Positions 8,171-16,956 of a stretch of DNA of 64,000 bases are shown here, one piece after another. Below the pieces are notes generated by a model. The model did not search any database and was not told the DNA's origin. It saw nothing but the letters and a program-made list of their open reading frames with translations. The stretch is taken from the NCBI GenBank assembly GCA_947370975.1, contig CANBNG010000006.1, forward strand, positions 123,308-187,307, given 5' to 3'. Each line of letters opens with the position of its first letter. The first letter of the stretch is position 1. Source of the DNA: Beijerinckiaceae bacterium. Its GTDB lineage: Bacteria; Pseudomonadota; Alphaproteobacteria; Rhizobiales; Beijerinckiaceae. A program made the position numbers and the translations under genes.

Positions 8171-8764
8171 TCAGCCGGTGAGGCTGCCCTTTGTCGACGG
8201 TATCCGGTCTTTCTGCCTGGGGTCGATCGCAATGGCCGCGCCGAGCGCCCGTGCGAGCCCCTTGAAGCAGGATTCAGCAATATGGTGATCGTTGATCCCA
8301 TATAAGGTTTCCACATGCAGGGTGATACCCGCATTCATCGCAAAGGCTTGGAAGAACTCGCGCACCAGGTCGGTGTCGAAGACGCCGACCTTGCTGTGGT
8401 GAAAATTTGTGCGGAAAACAAGAAACGGACGGCCCGAGATGTCCATGGCCACGCGCGTCAGGGTTTCGTCCATCGGCAGGAGCACATCGGCATAACGGGT
8501 GATGCCACGCATGTCCCCCAGCGCCTGCCGGAAAGCCTGACCCAGCACGATGCCTGTGTCCTCAACCGTGTGGTGCTGGTCGATATGCAGATCGCCCTTG
8601 GCGCAAATTTCGATGTCGATAAGGCTGTGACGCGCGATCTGGTCGAGCATGTGGTCGAAAAACCCGATGCCGGTGTCAATGACAGCCTTGCCCGTTCCAT
8701 CGAGCGTGACCGTCGCCTTGATGTTGGTTTCGCGCGTTTGGCGCGAAAGGGTGGCGGAGCGCAT
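8171..8764 (-). CDS. hisB: Imidazoleglycerol-phosphate dehydratase
   Basis: A 197-residue single-domain HisB (dehydratase only, without the HAD phosphatase half found in enterics). Metal-binding motifs Phe-Phe-Asp-His-Met-Leu, Asp-Gln-His-His-Thr-Val-Glu-Asp and Asn-Asp-His-His-Ile-Ala-Glu-Ser are all present. It converts imidazole glycerol phosphate to imidazole acetol phosphate. It is the first gene of the operon, divergent from hslV across 171 bases, so the operon promoter should lie there. Confidence 0.95.
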   Translation of the reverse strand: MRSATLSRQTRETNIKATVTLDGTGKAVIDTGIGFFDHMLDQIARHSLIDIEICAKGDLHIDQHHTVEDTGIVLGQAFRQALGDMRGITRYADVLLPMDETLTRVAMDISGRPFLVFRTNFHHSKVGVFDTDLVREFFQAFAMNAGITLHVETLYGINDHHIAESCFKGLARALGAAIAIDPRQKDRIPSTKGSLTG

Positions 8765-8875
8765 GATCTTGTTCCTGAATGTCCGGAGCGGCTTCTAGCA
8801 AGCCGGATGCCGCCTGGCTACCTCGCAGCCAGTCTGTTTCGTCCTCTGGGCCCCGATGGACCCAGCCAAGCAGCC

Positions 8876-8903
8876 CTTGTCAGAGGCTGTACCCACTCAT
8901 AAA
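8876..8903 (+). promoter_or_regulatory. Candidate heat-shock-type promoter for hslVU
   Basis: CTTGTC (8876-8881) and CATAAA (8898-8903) separated by 16 bases resemble the CTTGAA/CTTGAC -35 class and AT-rich -10 of alphaproteobacterial RpoH promoters. They sit 33 bases upstream of hslV. HslVU is a classical heat-shock operon, which makes this reading plausible but untested. Confidence 0.4.
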
Positions 8904-8935
8904 TCCAGATTCCGTGCTGTCCGGAGTGCTGATTT

Positions 8936-9511
8936 ATGCCTGAACCGACATCAACCTCACCTCCGAGCTGGCATGCGACGACCATTCTGATGGTTCAGAA
9001 GGGCGGGCGAACCGTGATCGGCGGCGACGGGCAAGTGAGCCTGGGCCAGACCGTGATCAAAGGCAATGCTCGCAAGGTACGCCGCATTGGTAAAGGCGAT
9101 GTGATCGCCGGCTTTGCCGGGGCGACAGCGGACGCCTTTGCGCTTTTTGAACGGCTTGAGGCCAAGCTCGACCAATATCCCGGACAATTGCTGCGCGCCT
9201 GCGTGGAATTGGCAAAGGATTGGCGCACCGATCGATATCTGCGGCGGCTTGAGGCGATGATGCTGGTGGCCGACGCAAGGGTTGGTCTCGTCCTGACAGG
9301 CACGGGGGACGTGCTTGAGCCCGAGCAGACCGAACATGGCGCGGTCATGGCGATTGGATCGGGAGGAAATTATGCGCTCGCGGCCGCCCGCGCCCTCCTG
9401 CCAACCGATCAGGATGCCGAAACCATCGTGCGCTCCGCCATGCAAATTGCGTCCGAGATTTGCGTCTACACCAATGCGAACCTCGTTATCGAGACAATCG
9501 AGACCCGTTAA
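8936..9511 (+). CDS. hslV: HslV (ClpQ) proteasome-like peptidase
   Basis: A 191-residue N-terminal-nucleophile protease. By alignment the catalytic Thr is residue 15 in His-Ala-Thr-Thr-Ile-Leu, implying a 14-residue propeptide removed on maturation; longer propeptides ending in Trp-His are usual in alphaproteobacteria. The GGDGQVSLGQTVIKGNARKV-type core matches the family. HslV forms a double hexamer capped by the HslU unfoldase. hslU follows 17 bases downstream. The gene is divergent from hisB. Confidence 0.95.
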   Translation: MPEPTSTSPPSWHATTILMVQKGGRTVIGGDGQVSLGQTVIKGNARKVRRIGKGDVIAGFAGATADAFALFERLEAKLDQYPGQLLRACVELAKDWRTDRYLRRLEAMMLVADARVGLVLTGTGDVLEPEQTEHGAVMAIGSGGNYALAAARALLPTDQDAETIVRSAMQIASEICVYTNANLVIETIETR

Positions 9512-9528
9512 GAACGAGAGGACCTGGG

Positions 9529-10836
9529 ATGACGGATTTTTCCCCGCGCGAAATCGTATCCGAACTCGATCGCTTTATTGTCGGACAGGATGAGGCCAAG
9601 CGCGCGGTCGCCATTGCGCTGCGCAATCGCTGGCGGCGTCTGCAATTGACGGGTGCGATGCGCGAGGAAGTCCTGCCAAAAAACATCCTCATGATTGGCC
9701 CCACCGGCTGCGGCAAGACGGAAATCGCCCGGCGTCTGGCCAAGCTTGCGGGCGCGCCGTTCATCAAGGTCGAGGCGACGAAATTCACCGAAGTCGGCTA
9801 TGTCGGTCGTGATGTCGACCAGATCATTCGTGACCTCGTGGAAGTCGGTATCTCGCTCGTCAAGGAGACCAAGCGCAAGGCCGTGATCGCCAAGGCGCAA
9901 GCGGCTGCTGAAGAGCGCGTGCTTGATGCCCTTGTAGGTAAGGGCTCATCGAGCGCGACCCGCGAGTCGTTCCGTCGCAAGTTGCTTGCCGGTGAGCTTG
10001 ACGACAAGGAGATCGAGATCGAGCTGTCGCAGGCGGTATCTGCCATGCCCATGTTCGAAATGCCCAATATGCCCGGCGCGGCCATGGGCGCCATTTCCCT
10101 TGGCGACATTTTCGGCAAGGCGCTTGGGGGGCGGACGCGCGTGTTGCGCACCAGCGTGAAAGAGGCCTACGAGCCGTTGATTGGCGAGGAAAGCGAGAAG
10201 CTGCTTGATCAGGATCAGATCGTGCAGGAGGCCCTGCGCGAGGTCGAAAACAACGGCATCGTCTTTCTCGATGAAATCGACAAGATCTGTGCGCGAGAAA
10301 ATCGTGGCGGCGCGGATGTGTCACGCGAGGGCGTGCAGCGTGATCTCCTGCCCCTGATCGAGGGCGCCAATGTCTCAACCAAACATGGGACGGTGAAGAC
10401 GGATCATATTCTCTTCATCGCATCTGGCGCATTTCACGTGTCCAAACCCTCAGATCTTCTGCCTGAACTGCAGGGTCGTCTGCCTATCCGCGTCGAGCTC
10501 CGCTCGCTGTTGGAAGAGGATTTCCGCCGCATCCTGACCGAAACGGAAGCCAGCCTCATCAAGCAATACACCGCCCTGCTGGAGACCGAAGGGGTGGGGC
10601 TGACATTTTCCAGTGACGCCATCGACGCGCTCGCCCGGATTGCTGTGCAGGTCAATGCGACGATCGAGAATATTGGTGCGCGTCGCCTGCAGACGATCAT
10701 GGAAAAGCTGCTTGAAGAGGTCAGTTTCACAGCATCCGATCGGGCGGGCGAGAAAGTTGCCATCGACGGGCCCTTTGTCGAGCGTCAGATCGCCGATCTC
10801 GCCCGGAATGCCGATCTGAGCCGCTTTATACTCTGA
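9529..10836 (+). CDS. hslU: HslU (ClpY) unfoldase ATPase
   Basis: A 435-residue AAA+ ATPase beginning Thr-Asp-Phe-Ser-Pro-Arg-Glu-Ile-Val. Walker A GPTGCGKT is at 57-64, followed by Phe-Thr-Glu-Val-Gly-Tyr-Val-Gly-Arg-Asp (pore region), and Walker B is Val-Phe-Leu-Asp-Glu-Ile-Asp-Lys. The C terminus Leu-Ser-Arg-Phe-Ile-Leu is the conserved tail that inserts into HslV. The ATG at 9529 was preferred over an upstream in-frame start because it has a GGAC/GAGAGG ribosome-binding region and lies after the hslV stop. Confidence 0.96.
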   Translation: MTDFSPREIVSELDRFIVGQDEAKRAVAIALRNRWRRLQLTGAMREEVLPKNILMIGPTGCGKTEIARRLAKLAGAPFIKVEATKFTEVGYVGRDVDQIIRDLVEVGISLVKETKRKAVIAKAQAAAEERVLDALVGKGSSSATRESFRRKLLAGELDDKEIEIELSQAVSAMPMFEMPNMPGAAMGAISLGDIFGKALGGRTRVLRTSVKEAYEPLIGEESEKLLDQDQIVQEALREVENNGIVFLDEIDKICARENRGGADVSREGVQRDLLPLIEGANVSTKHGTVKTDHILFIASGAFHVSKPSDLLPELQGRLPIRVELRSLLEEDFRRILTETEASLIKQYTALLETEGVGLTFSSDAIDALARIAVQVNATIENIGARRLQTIMEKLLEEVSFTASDRAGEKVAIDGPFVERQIADLARNADLSRFIL

Positions 10837-10934
10837 CGCTGAGGCCTTTTTGGTCTGGAGACCGCGGATCACTTGCCAGAGGGTCCGGCCATTTGCGATA
10901 AGGCTCCCCTCGCCTGATCGGAGCCGCGTCGCAC

Positions 10935-11969
10935 ATGCAATCCTTCCCTCAGCTCGTGTTTTCCGGTGTTCAGCCGACGGGCAATCTGCATCTGGGCAAT
11001 TATCTCGGTGCGGTGACGAAATTCGTCGCCTTGCAGGATACGCATGATTGCATCTATTGCGTCGTCGATCTGCATGCCATCACGGTTGCGCAAAAGCCGG
11101 CCGAGCTGACGGCAAATATCCGCGAGGTCACGGCCGCTTTCATCGCCGCAGGCATCGATCCGCAACGACACATCGTCTTCAACCAGAGCCAGGTTGCCGA
11201 ACATGCCGAACTGGCGTGGATCTTCAATTGCGTTGCCCGCATAGGCTGGCTCAATCGCATGACGCAGTTCAAGGAAAAGGCTGGCAAGGATCGCGAGAAC
11301 GCATCCGTGGGTCTGTATGCCTATCCGACCTTGATGGCTGCCGACATTCTCGTCTATCGCGCGACCCATGTGCCGGTTGGCGAAGACCAGAAGCAGCATC
11401 TCGAACTGGCGCGCGATATTGCGCAGAAGTTCAACAATGATTTCCTGGGAGAAAATCCCGAATATGCCGATGGCAAGGGCTTTTTTCCCCTGCCCGAGCC
11501 TCTTATCCAGGGCCCTGCGACGCGCGTCATGAGCTTGCGCGACGGCACCAAGAAGATGTCGAAGTCCGATCCTTCCGACAATTCACGCATCAATCTGTCG
11601 GATGATGCAGATACAATCGCGCAGAAGATCCGCAAGGCAAAGACCGATCCCGATGCCCTGCCCTCCGGGCTTGAGGGTCTGGCGGGCCGTGCCGAGGCTG
11701 ACAATCTCGTTGGCATCTATGCCGCGCTGACCGACAGGACGAAACTCGACATCCTGCAGGAATTCGGCGGCGGCAATTTCTCGACCTTCAAGGCGGCGCT
11801 GGTCGACCTCACAGTCGCCAAGCTTGCCCCGATCGGCGGGGAAATGCGTCGCCTGCAGGCCGATCATGCCTATATCGATGGGGTTCTGCGCGATGGCGCC
11901 AACAGGGCGCGCGAACGGGCTGCCAAAACCATGATGGCGGTTCGCGACATCGTTGGTTTCGTCCGCTGA
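10935..11969 (+). CDS. trpS: Tryptophanyl-tRNA synthetase
   Basis: A 344-residue class I synthetase with the HIGH-type motif as His-Leu-Gly-Asn (residues 19-22) and KMSKS as Lys-Lys-Met-Ser-Lys-Ser-Asp. It charges tRNA-Trp. The start fits the family N terminus (Phe-Ser-Gly-Val-Gln-Pro-Thr-Gly). It stands alone between hslU and the nfu gene, about 100 bases from each, with no obvious terminator on either side. Confidence 0.96.
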   Translation: MQSFPQLVFSGVQPTGNLHLGNYLGAVTKFVALQDTHDCIYCVVDLHAITVAQKPAELTANIREVTAAFIAAGIDPQRHIVFNQSQVAEHAELAWIFNCVARIGWLNRMTQFKEKAGKDRENASVGLYAYPTLMAADILVYRATHVPVGEDQKQHLELARDIAQKFNNDFLGENPEYADGKGFFPLPEPLIQGPATRVMSLRDGTKKMSKSDPSDNSRINLSDDADTIAQKIRKAKTDPDALPSGLEGLAGRAEADNLVGIYAALTDRTKLDILQEFGGGNFSTFKAALVDLTVAKLAPIGGEMRRLQADHAYIDGVLRDGANRARERAAKTMMAVRDIVGFVR

Positions 11970-12072
11970 CCGGGGCGGCGTCGAAAGGCGCCATTGATCT
12001 TCGTTGCGCCAAGCCCTTATCTGGGAAGCGCCATCCGACGCCGGCCTTGAACCGGGCGCCTTGGAGATAGAC

Positions 12073-12639
12073 ATGTTCATCCAGACCGAAGCCACGCCCA
12101 ATCCCGCGACCCTGAAATTCCTGCCCGGCCGTCCTGTTCTGGAGACCGGCACGCTCGACATGCCAGATGCAGCCAGTGCGGCTAAATCGCCCCTCGCCAA
12201 GGCGCTTTTTGCTGTTCCGGGCGTCTCCGCCGTCTTTTTTGGTGGAGATTTCGTCTCCGTCAGCAAAACCGACGCCGAGGAATGGCAGCATCTCAAGCCC
12301 GCGATTCTTGGCGCCATCATGGAGCATTTCGTCTCCGGCATGCCCCTTTTCGATGAGGGCAGCCAGACGCAGGGCTCCGTTGGCGAGGATGAATTCTTCG
12401 CACCCGAAGATGCCGAGACTGTCGCGACCATCAAGGAATTGCTGGAAACCCGTATTCGCCCGGCCGTGGCTGGCGATGGCGGCGACATCAATTTCCGTGG
12501 CTTCCGGGATGGGATTGTCTATCTCGCCATGAAGGGTGCCTGTTCGGGCTGTCCGTCCTCGACGGCAACGCTTAAGAATGGGATCCAGAATCTCCTCAAG
12601 CACTTCCTGCCAGACGTCCAGTCGGTGGAACAGATCTGA
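12073..12639 (+). CDS. NfuA-type Fe-S cluster carrier
   Basis: A 188-residue protein with an N-terminal Nfu_N domain (starting Phe-Ile-Gln-Thr-Glu-Ala-Thr-Pro-Asn-Pro) and a C-terminal NifU domain holding the cluster-binding Cys157-x-x-Cys160 (Ala-Cys-Ser-Gly-Cys-Pro-Ser). It delivers 4Fe-4S clusters to apoproteins; a plausible local client is MiaB, encoded 1.2 kb downstream, but this is inference. The ATG at 12073 was chosen from the family N terminus and a GGAG site seven bases upstream. Confidence 0.92.
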   Translation: MFIQTEATPNPATLKFLPGRPVLETGTLDMPDAASAAKSPLAKALFAVPGVSAVFFGGDFVSVSKTDAEEWQHLKPAILGAIMEHFVSGMPLFDEGSQTQGSVGEDEFFAPEDAETVATIKELLETRIRPAVAGDGGDINFRGFRDGIVYLAMKGACSGCPSSTATLKNGIQNLLKHFLPDVQSVEQI

Positions 12640-12660
12640 ACCGAGGGCTGCGGCACGCGC

Positions 12661-13350
12661 ATGAACATTCTCGCGATCGACACGGCGCATGGGGCGGTCT
12701 CCGCCTGCATGCTTTCGGGAGCACCCGGCGATATGCCGCTCGCGAAGGAGACTGTGGCCATGGCGCGTGGCCATGCCGAGGCCTTGTTGCCACTTATCGA
12801 TCGGGTGGCGGCTGCCAGCGGCATCGATCTATCCGAGCTTGATCGCGTTGCGGTGGTGGTCGGTCCAGGATCTTTTACCGGCATTCGCATCGGTATTGCG
12901 GCGGCGCGGGCCATTGGCCTTGCCTGCAAAATTCCCGTTGTGGGCGTCTCGTCCCTTGCCGCCTTCGCCGCGCCCTTCATTGGCCGCAGCGGGGGCGCTG
13001 TTGTTGCGGCTGCGGTCGATGCTCGGCATGGACAGGTTTATGTCCAGGGCTTTACGGCGCAAGGACAGGTCATAGTTCCGGCGCGGATATCGCTGGTGCG
13101 CAATGCCGTTCGTTCACTTGGCGCCGGCCCGCTGAAGCTGACAGGGTCTGGCGCTGCCATGATGGCAATCGAAGCCTGGTCGCTGGGCGCCGAGGCCGAG
13201 GTGGTGGGTGATACGGTTGCCCCCGACATCGCCTATGTCGCGCGGATCGGCGCGCTGGCAGACCCGACCCAGGCTGTGGCGCGCCCCTATTATCTCAAAG
13301 AGCCCGATGCCAAGCCGCAGGCAAATGGCGTCGTGGCCCGCACGAGCTGA
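12661..13350 (+). CDS. tsaB: TsaB, tRNA t6A modification factor
   Basis: A 229-residue ASKHA-fold protein starting Asn-Ile-Leu-Ala-Ile-Asp-Thr-Ala, with Gly-Pro-Gly-Ser-Phe-Thr-Gly-Ile-Arg-Ile-Gly, the TsaB hallmark. It acts with TsaD, TsaE and TsaC to make threonylcarbamoyladenosine at position 37 of ANN-decoding tRNAs. rimI begins three bases after its stop, the common tsaB-rimI pairing. Confidence 0.92.
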   Translation: MNILAIDTAHGAVSACMLSGAPGDMPLAKETVAMARGHAEALLPLIDRVAAASGIDLSELDRVAVVVGPGSFTGIRIGIAAARAIGLACKIPVVGVSSLAAFAAPFIGRSGGAVVAAAVDARHGQVYVQGFTAQGQVIVPARISLVRNAVRSLGAGPLKLTGSGAAMMAIEAWSLGAEAEVVGDTVAPDIAYVARIGALADPTQAVARPYYLKEPDAKPQANGVVARTS

Positions 13351-13353
13351 GCC

Positions 13354-13839
13354 GTGCTCTGGCCTTTCTCCCCGCGGCCAGTCGACCCTGCGATCCGCAG
13401 GTTAACGCAACGTCAGGCTGGCGCTTGCGCGGAGATTCACAGCGCCTTTTTCGCAAGACCTTGGGGAGCGGGCGAGATCGAGGATCTTCTGCGCCAGAAA
13501 GAGGTCGTCGCCGACGCTGCCGTTGATGGGCGGGGTAAGAAAGTGTTCGGTTTTGCCATTTCGCGCGTTTTGTGCCCGGAGGCTGAAATCCTGACCATTG
13601 CGGTCGACCGGCGTTTCCAGGGCAAAGGGATCGGCCGCGCACTTCTGGCCGCGCATCTGGCAAGGCTCGCAGCTGCGGGTGCCCAGCATGTATTTCTTGA
13701 GGTCGCCGAAGCCAACGCGTCGGCGGTCAAGCTTTACCGGTCCTTCGGCTTCGCACAGGTCGGGCAACGGCCGGGCTATTATGCGATGAAGGACGGGTCA
13801 CGGGCTACAGCACTGGTGTTTCGCGCAGAGCTCGTCTGA
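13354..13839 (+). CDS. rimI: RimI-type ribosomal protein N-acetyltransferase
   Basis: A 161-residue GNAT acetyltransferase. The acetyl-CoA loop is Arg-Phe-Gln-Gly-Lys-Gly-Ile-Gly-Arg-Ala-Leu and the C-terminal Glu-Val-x-x-x-Asn-x-x-Ala motif follows (Glu-Val-Ala-Glu-Ala-Asn-Ala-Ser-Ala). It probably acetylates the N terminus of ribosomal protein S18. The start codon is GTG, three bases after tsaB, so translation is coupled. Confidence 0.88.
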   Translation: MLWPFSPRPVDPAIRRLTQRQAGACAEIHSAFFARPWGAGEIEDLLRQKEVVADAAVDGRGKKVFGFAISRVLCPEAEILTIAVDRRFQGKGIGRALLAAHLARLAAAGAQHVFLEVAEANASAVKLYRSFGFAQVGQRPGYYAMKDGSRATALVFRAELV

Positions 13840-13864
13840 AGACTTTTGTTCTCAAAACCGCCGG

Positions 13865-15364
13865 ATGGCACTAGAAGCTGGCGTAACTTCGCCTATCCTG
13901 CGGGAGTGGTCGAAGCATGATCCCGAGTCGAGGTGGACCCGCTTGAACACATTTACATCCGATCGGTCCGCGCCCGACGCTGCGGCGGTGGATCGGGCCG
14001 AGATAAAGACCGGACGACGCAAATTGTTCGTCAAGTCTTACGGCTGTCAAATGAACGCCTATGACGCCACCCGTATGGCCGATGTCCTTGCGCCCGAGGG
14101 CTACGACGAAACGACAGATATGGCCGACGCCGATCTGGTCATTCTCAATACCTGCCATATTCGCGAGCGCGCGGCCGAGAAGGTCTTTTCCGAGCTTGGC
14201 AAGGTCCGCGTCCTGAAGGAAGAGCGCGCCGCGCTTGGCCTCGACATGAAGATTGCTGTTGCCGGTTGCGTGGCGCAGGCCGAGGGCGCGGAAATCATCC
14301 GGCGGCAAAAAGCGGTTGATCTTGTCATCGGGCCACAAAATTACCATCGCCTGCCGGAAATGCTGCGGCGTGCCGAGAAAGCCGGCGCTGTGATCGAGAC
14401 CGAATTTCCGATTGAGGACAAATTCGATCATCTTGTCGCGCCGGCGCGCGCAAAGGTTGCGAGCCGCGGCGTCGCCGCTTTCGTGACCATTCAGGAAGGC
14501 TGCGATAAATTCTGCACCTTCTGCGTCGTCCCCTACACGCGGGGCGCAGAAACATCGCGGCCCGTCGCCAGGATCATCGAGGAAGCGCAACATCTTGTCG
14601 CCGCAGGTGTGCGCGAGATCACGTTGCTCGGTCAGAACGTCAATGCGTTTCACGGGTCTGACGAAGCAGGCGACCCCTGTTCGCTCCCGGGCCTTGTCAT
14701 CAAGCTGTCGCGCATTCCCGGTCTCTTGCGCCTGCGCTACATGACCAGCCACCCCAACGACATGACCGATGAGTTGATCGCAGCCCATGCCAGCGAAGCT
14801 GCGCTGATGCCGTTTTTGCACCTGCCGGTGCAGTCGGGCTCCGACCGGATTTTGCAGGCGATGAACCGGAAACATCGCGCAAGCGATTATTTCGATGTCG
14901 TGGCGCGCATCCGCGCGGTGCGGCCCGATATCGCGCTCTCGTCCGATTTCATCGTCGGTTTTCCTGGCGAGACGGAAGGGGATTTTCAGGCGACGCTCGA
15001 TCTCATCTCGAGAGTCGGTTTCGCAAGCTGCTATTTTTTCAAATATTCCATCCGCCCCGGAACGCCGGGCGCTGAAATGGACAATCAGGTTCCCGAGGCC
15101 GTGAAGGCCGAACGACTGGCGCGCTTGCAGAAGCTCGCAGATGGTCAGCGTCACGCTTATAATAAATCTGCAGTCGGCAAGATCATGCCGGTCCTGTTTG
15201 AGAAAAAGGGCCGTCATCCCGGCCAGATCGCCGGCAAGACTCCTTATTTGCAGACCGTCCAGGTTGATGGGCCGGAACATTTGATCGGTACGATCGTCGA
15301 TGTCGAAATTACGGGAACCAGCACCAATTCGCTGTTTGGCAAGCTCGTCGAACAGGTTTCGTGA
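13865..15364 (+). CDS. miaB: MiaB, tRNA ms2i6A methylthiotransferase
   Basis: A 499-residue radical-SAM enzyme with the three domains of the family: UPF0004 (Ser-Tyr-Gly-Cys61-Gln-Met-Asn, then Asn-Thr-Cys and Gly-Cys-Val-Ala-Gln), the radical-SAM core with Cys-Asp-Lys-Phe-Cys-Thr-Phe-Cys, and a C-terminal TRAM domain. It adds the methylthio group to i6A37 of tRNAs. The first about 45 residues are not conserved-looking, and an in-frame TTG at 13943 may be the real start. A repeat-like fragment overlaps this N-terminal stretch. Confidence 0.93.
   Translation: MALEAGVTSPILREWSKHDPESRWTRLNTFTSDRSAPDAAAVDRAEIKTGRRKLFVKSYGCQMNAYDATRMADVLAPEGYDETTDMADADLVILNTCHIRERAAEKVFSELGKVRVLKEERAALGLDMKIAVAGCVAQAEGAEIIRRQKAVDLVIGPQNYHRLPEMLRRAEKAGAVIETEFPIEDKFDHLVAPARAKVASRGVAAFVTIQEGCDKFCTFCVVPYTRGAETSRPVARIIEEAQHLVAAGVREITLLGQNVNAFHGSDEAGDPCSLPGLVIKLSRIPGLLRLRYMTSHPNDMTDELIAAHASEAALMPFLHLPVQSGSDRILQAMNRKHRASDYFDVVARIRAVRPDIALSSDFIVGFPGETEGDFQATLDLISRVGFASCYFFKYSIRPGTPGAEMDNQVPEAVKAERLARLQKLADGQRHAYNKSAVGKIMPVLFEKKGRHPGQIAGKTPYLQTVQVDGPEHLIGTIVDVEITGTSTNSLFGKLVEQVS
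13909..13946. repeat. Possible half copy of a Rhizobiales intergenic palindrome
   Basis: The motif AAGCATGATCCCGA followed by a GTGGAC/ACCCGC-like stretch resembles one arm of the dispersed GCATGATCCCGAAAAGTG palindromes common in Rhizobiales. The return arm is missing. It falls at the upstream edge of miaB, where the start is uncertain. Seen by eye only. Confidence 0.3.
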
Positions 15365-15382
15365 GCGAAAGGGAGAAGTGGC

Positions 15383-16459
15383 TTGAGATCATCGGACAAG
15401 ACTGGATCTGCCCCCCGTACGCAGGAATTCCGCGCAAGCGCGCAGCCCGTGGTGGCTGTGGCGGCGGATGCGCCTGACATTGCAGAGATCACGCTTGCGT
15501 TCGATGACAACCGCTTTGCCTCGCTGCTTCTTGGCCATTATGATCAGAACCTCGCGCGCATCGAGCGTCGCCTGGGAATTGCCGCCAATGCCAACGGCAA
15601 CCACATCACGCTGAAGGGTCCGGCGGAGGCCTGCGATCACGCACGCCGCGTGCTCGAAAATCTTTATGCACGCGTGAAGCTGGGTCAGTCGATTTCGCTG
15701 GGCGATGTGGATGGCGCGGTTCAGGAGGGCGCCTTGCAGGGGAACCTGTTTCCCAAGGAAGAAGCTGTTCGCACCGGTTTCGAGCAGGTCACCACGCGCA
15801 AGCGTGGCGCGGTACGCGCGCGCAATGCCGCACAGGATCTCTATCTGCGCGCCCTGAAGCGCAATGAGCTGGTTTTCGCAGAGGGGCCGGCTGGCACAGG
15901 CAAGACCTGGCTAGCTGTCGGTCATGCTGTTTCCCTGCTGGAACAGGGGGCAGTCGAGCGCCTTATTCTCTCGCGCCCGGCGGTTGAGGCTGGTGAGAGG
16001 CTCGGCTTTCTGCCCGGCGACATGCGCGACAAGGTCGATCCCTATCTGCGTCCGATCTATGATGCGCTTTATGATTTCATGGACGGACGTATGGTCGAGC
16101 GCGGCCTGCAAACCGGCATGATTGAAGTGGCCCCCCTCGCCTTCATGCGTGGCCGCACCCTGACATCCGCCTGCGTCCTTCTCGATGAGGCGCAGAACGC
16201 CACGTCCATGCAGATGAAAATGTTTCTTACGCGTCTGGGCGAGGGCTCGCGTATGATCATCACGGGGGATCCCACCCAGACCGACCTGCCGCCGGGGCAG
16301 AAGTCGGGTCTTAGCGAGGCGATTGGCCTGTTGTCCGAACTTGAGGGCATTGGCCATGTGCGCTTCCGCGACGTGGATGTCGTGCGCCATGATCTGGTCC
16401 GCCGCATTGTCACGGCCTATGAATCGGCTGCTCCGGCAGGAGACAGGACGCACAGATGA
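15383..16459 (+). CDS. PhoH-like ATPase
   Basis: A 358-residue protein with an N-terminal KH-like segment (about 35-110) and a PhoH P-loop domain: Walker A GPAGTGKT at 168-175, Walker B Val-Leu-Leu-Asp-Glu-Ala-Gln-Asn, and Thr-Gly-Asp-Pro-Thr-Gln. PhoH/YbeZ partners with YbeY in rRNA maturation and ribosome quality control. ybeY overlaps its stop by ATGA. The start is TTG at 15383 behind a GGGAG site; no better in-frame start is seen near it. Confidence 0.9.
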   Translation: MRSSDKTGSAPRTQEFRASAQPVVAVAADAPDIAEITLAFDDNRFASLLLGHYDQNLARIERRLGIAANANGNHITLKGPAEACDHARRVLENLYARVKLGQSISLGDVDGAVQEGALQGNLFPKEEAVRTGFEQVTTRKRGAVRARNAAQDLYLRALKRNELVFAEGPAGTGKTWLAVGHAVSLLEQGAVERLILSRPAVEAGERLGFLPGDMRDKVDPYLRPIYDALYDFMDGRMVERGLQTGMIEVAPLAFMRGRTLTSACVLLDEAQNATSMQMKMFLTRLGEGSRMIITGDPTQTDLPPGQKSGLSEAIGLLSELEGIGHVRFRDVDVVRHDLVRRIVTAYESAAPAGDRTHR

Positions 16460-16956
16460 CCATGGATGTGGACATATCCGTCGAATGCGAGAGTTGGTCG
16501 GCTGCTGGAGATCTTGAAGTTCTCTGTCAGAGTGCCATTGATGCTGCATTGGCGGAGAGCGGGTTGGTGCTTGCGCCCGTGACCGAAGTCAGTCTGATGT
16601 TTTGCGACGATGCGCGCATTCACGAACTCAATCGGATGTGGCGCGGTTTCGACAAGGCGACGAATGTTTTGTCGTTTCCTGCAGCCGAGCCCGGTCAATT
16701 GGCCGTTGCGCCGCTGCTGGGCGATATTGCCGTCGCCTTTGAGACGGTCAAGCGCGAGAGTGTGGAGGAGGATAAGTCTTTCTCTGACCATAGTGCGCAT
16801 ATGATCGTGCACGGGTTTCTTCATCTGCTCGGCTATGATCACGAGACCGAGGCTGATGCCGAGCGCATGGAGGATGTCGAGCGTCGCGCGCTCGCCCGGC
16901 TTGGCATCGCAGATCCCTATGCAGCGACAATCCCTGTCGAAGGCGGCCATTCATGA
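16456..16956 (+). CDS. ybeY: YbeY endoribonuclease
   Basis: A 166-residue metal-dependent RNase with the zinc motif His119-Gly-Phe-Leu-His123-Leu-Leu-Gly-Tyr-Asp-His129. It matures 16S rRNA 3' ends and takes part in ribosome quality control with PhoH/YbeZ. It overlaps phoH (ATGA) upstream and the corC gene (ATGA) downstream. A second Met at residue 3 is an alternative start. Confidence 0.95.
   Translation: MTMDVDISVECESWSAAGDLEVLCQSAIDAALAESGLVLAPVTEVSLMFCDDARIHELNRMWRGFDKATNVLSFPAAEPGQLAVAPLLGDIAVAFETVKRESVEEDKSFSDHSAHMIVHGFLHLLGYDHETEADAERMEDVERRALARLGIADPYAATIPVEGGHS

Noticed and set aside
13871..15280. 469-codon open frame opposite miaB
   Set aside because: Mirror frame; MiaB is identified by all three domains.
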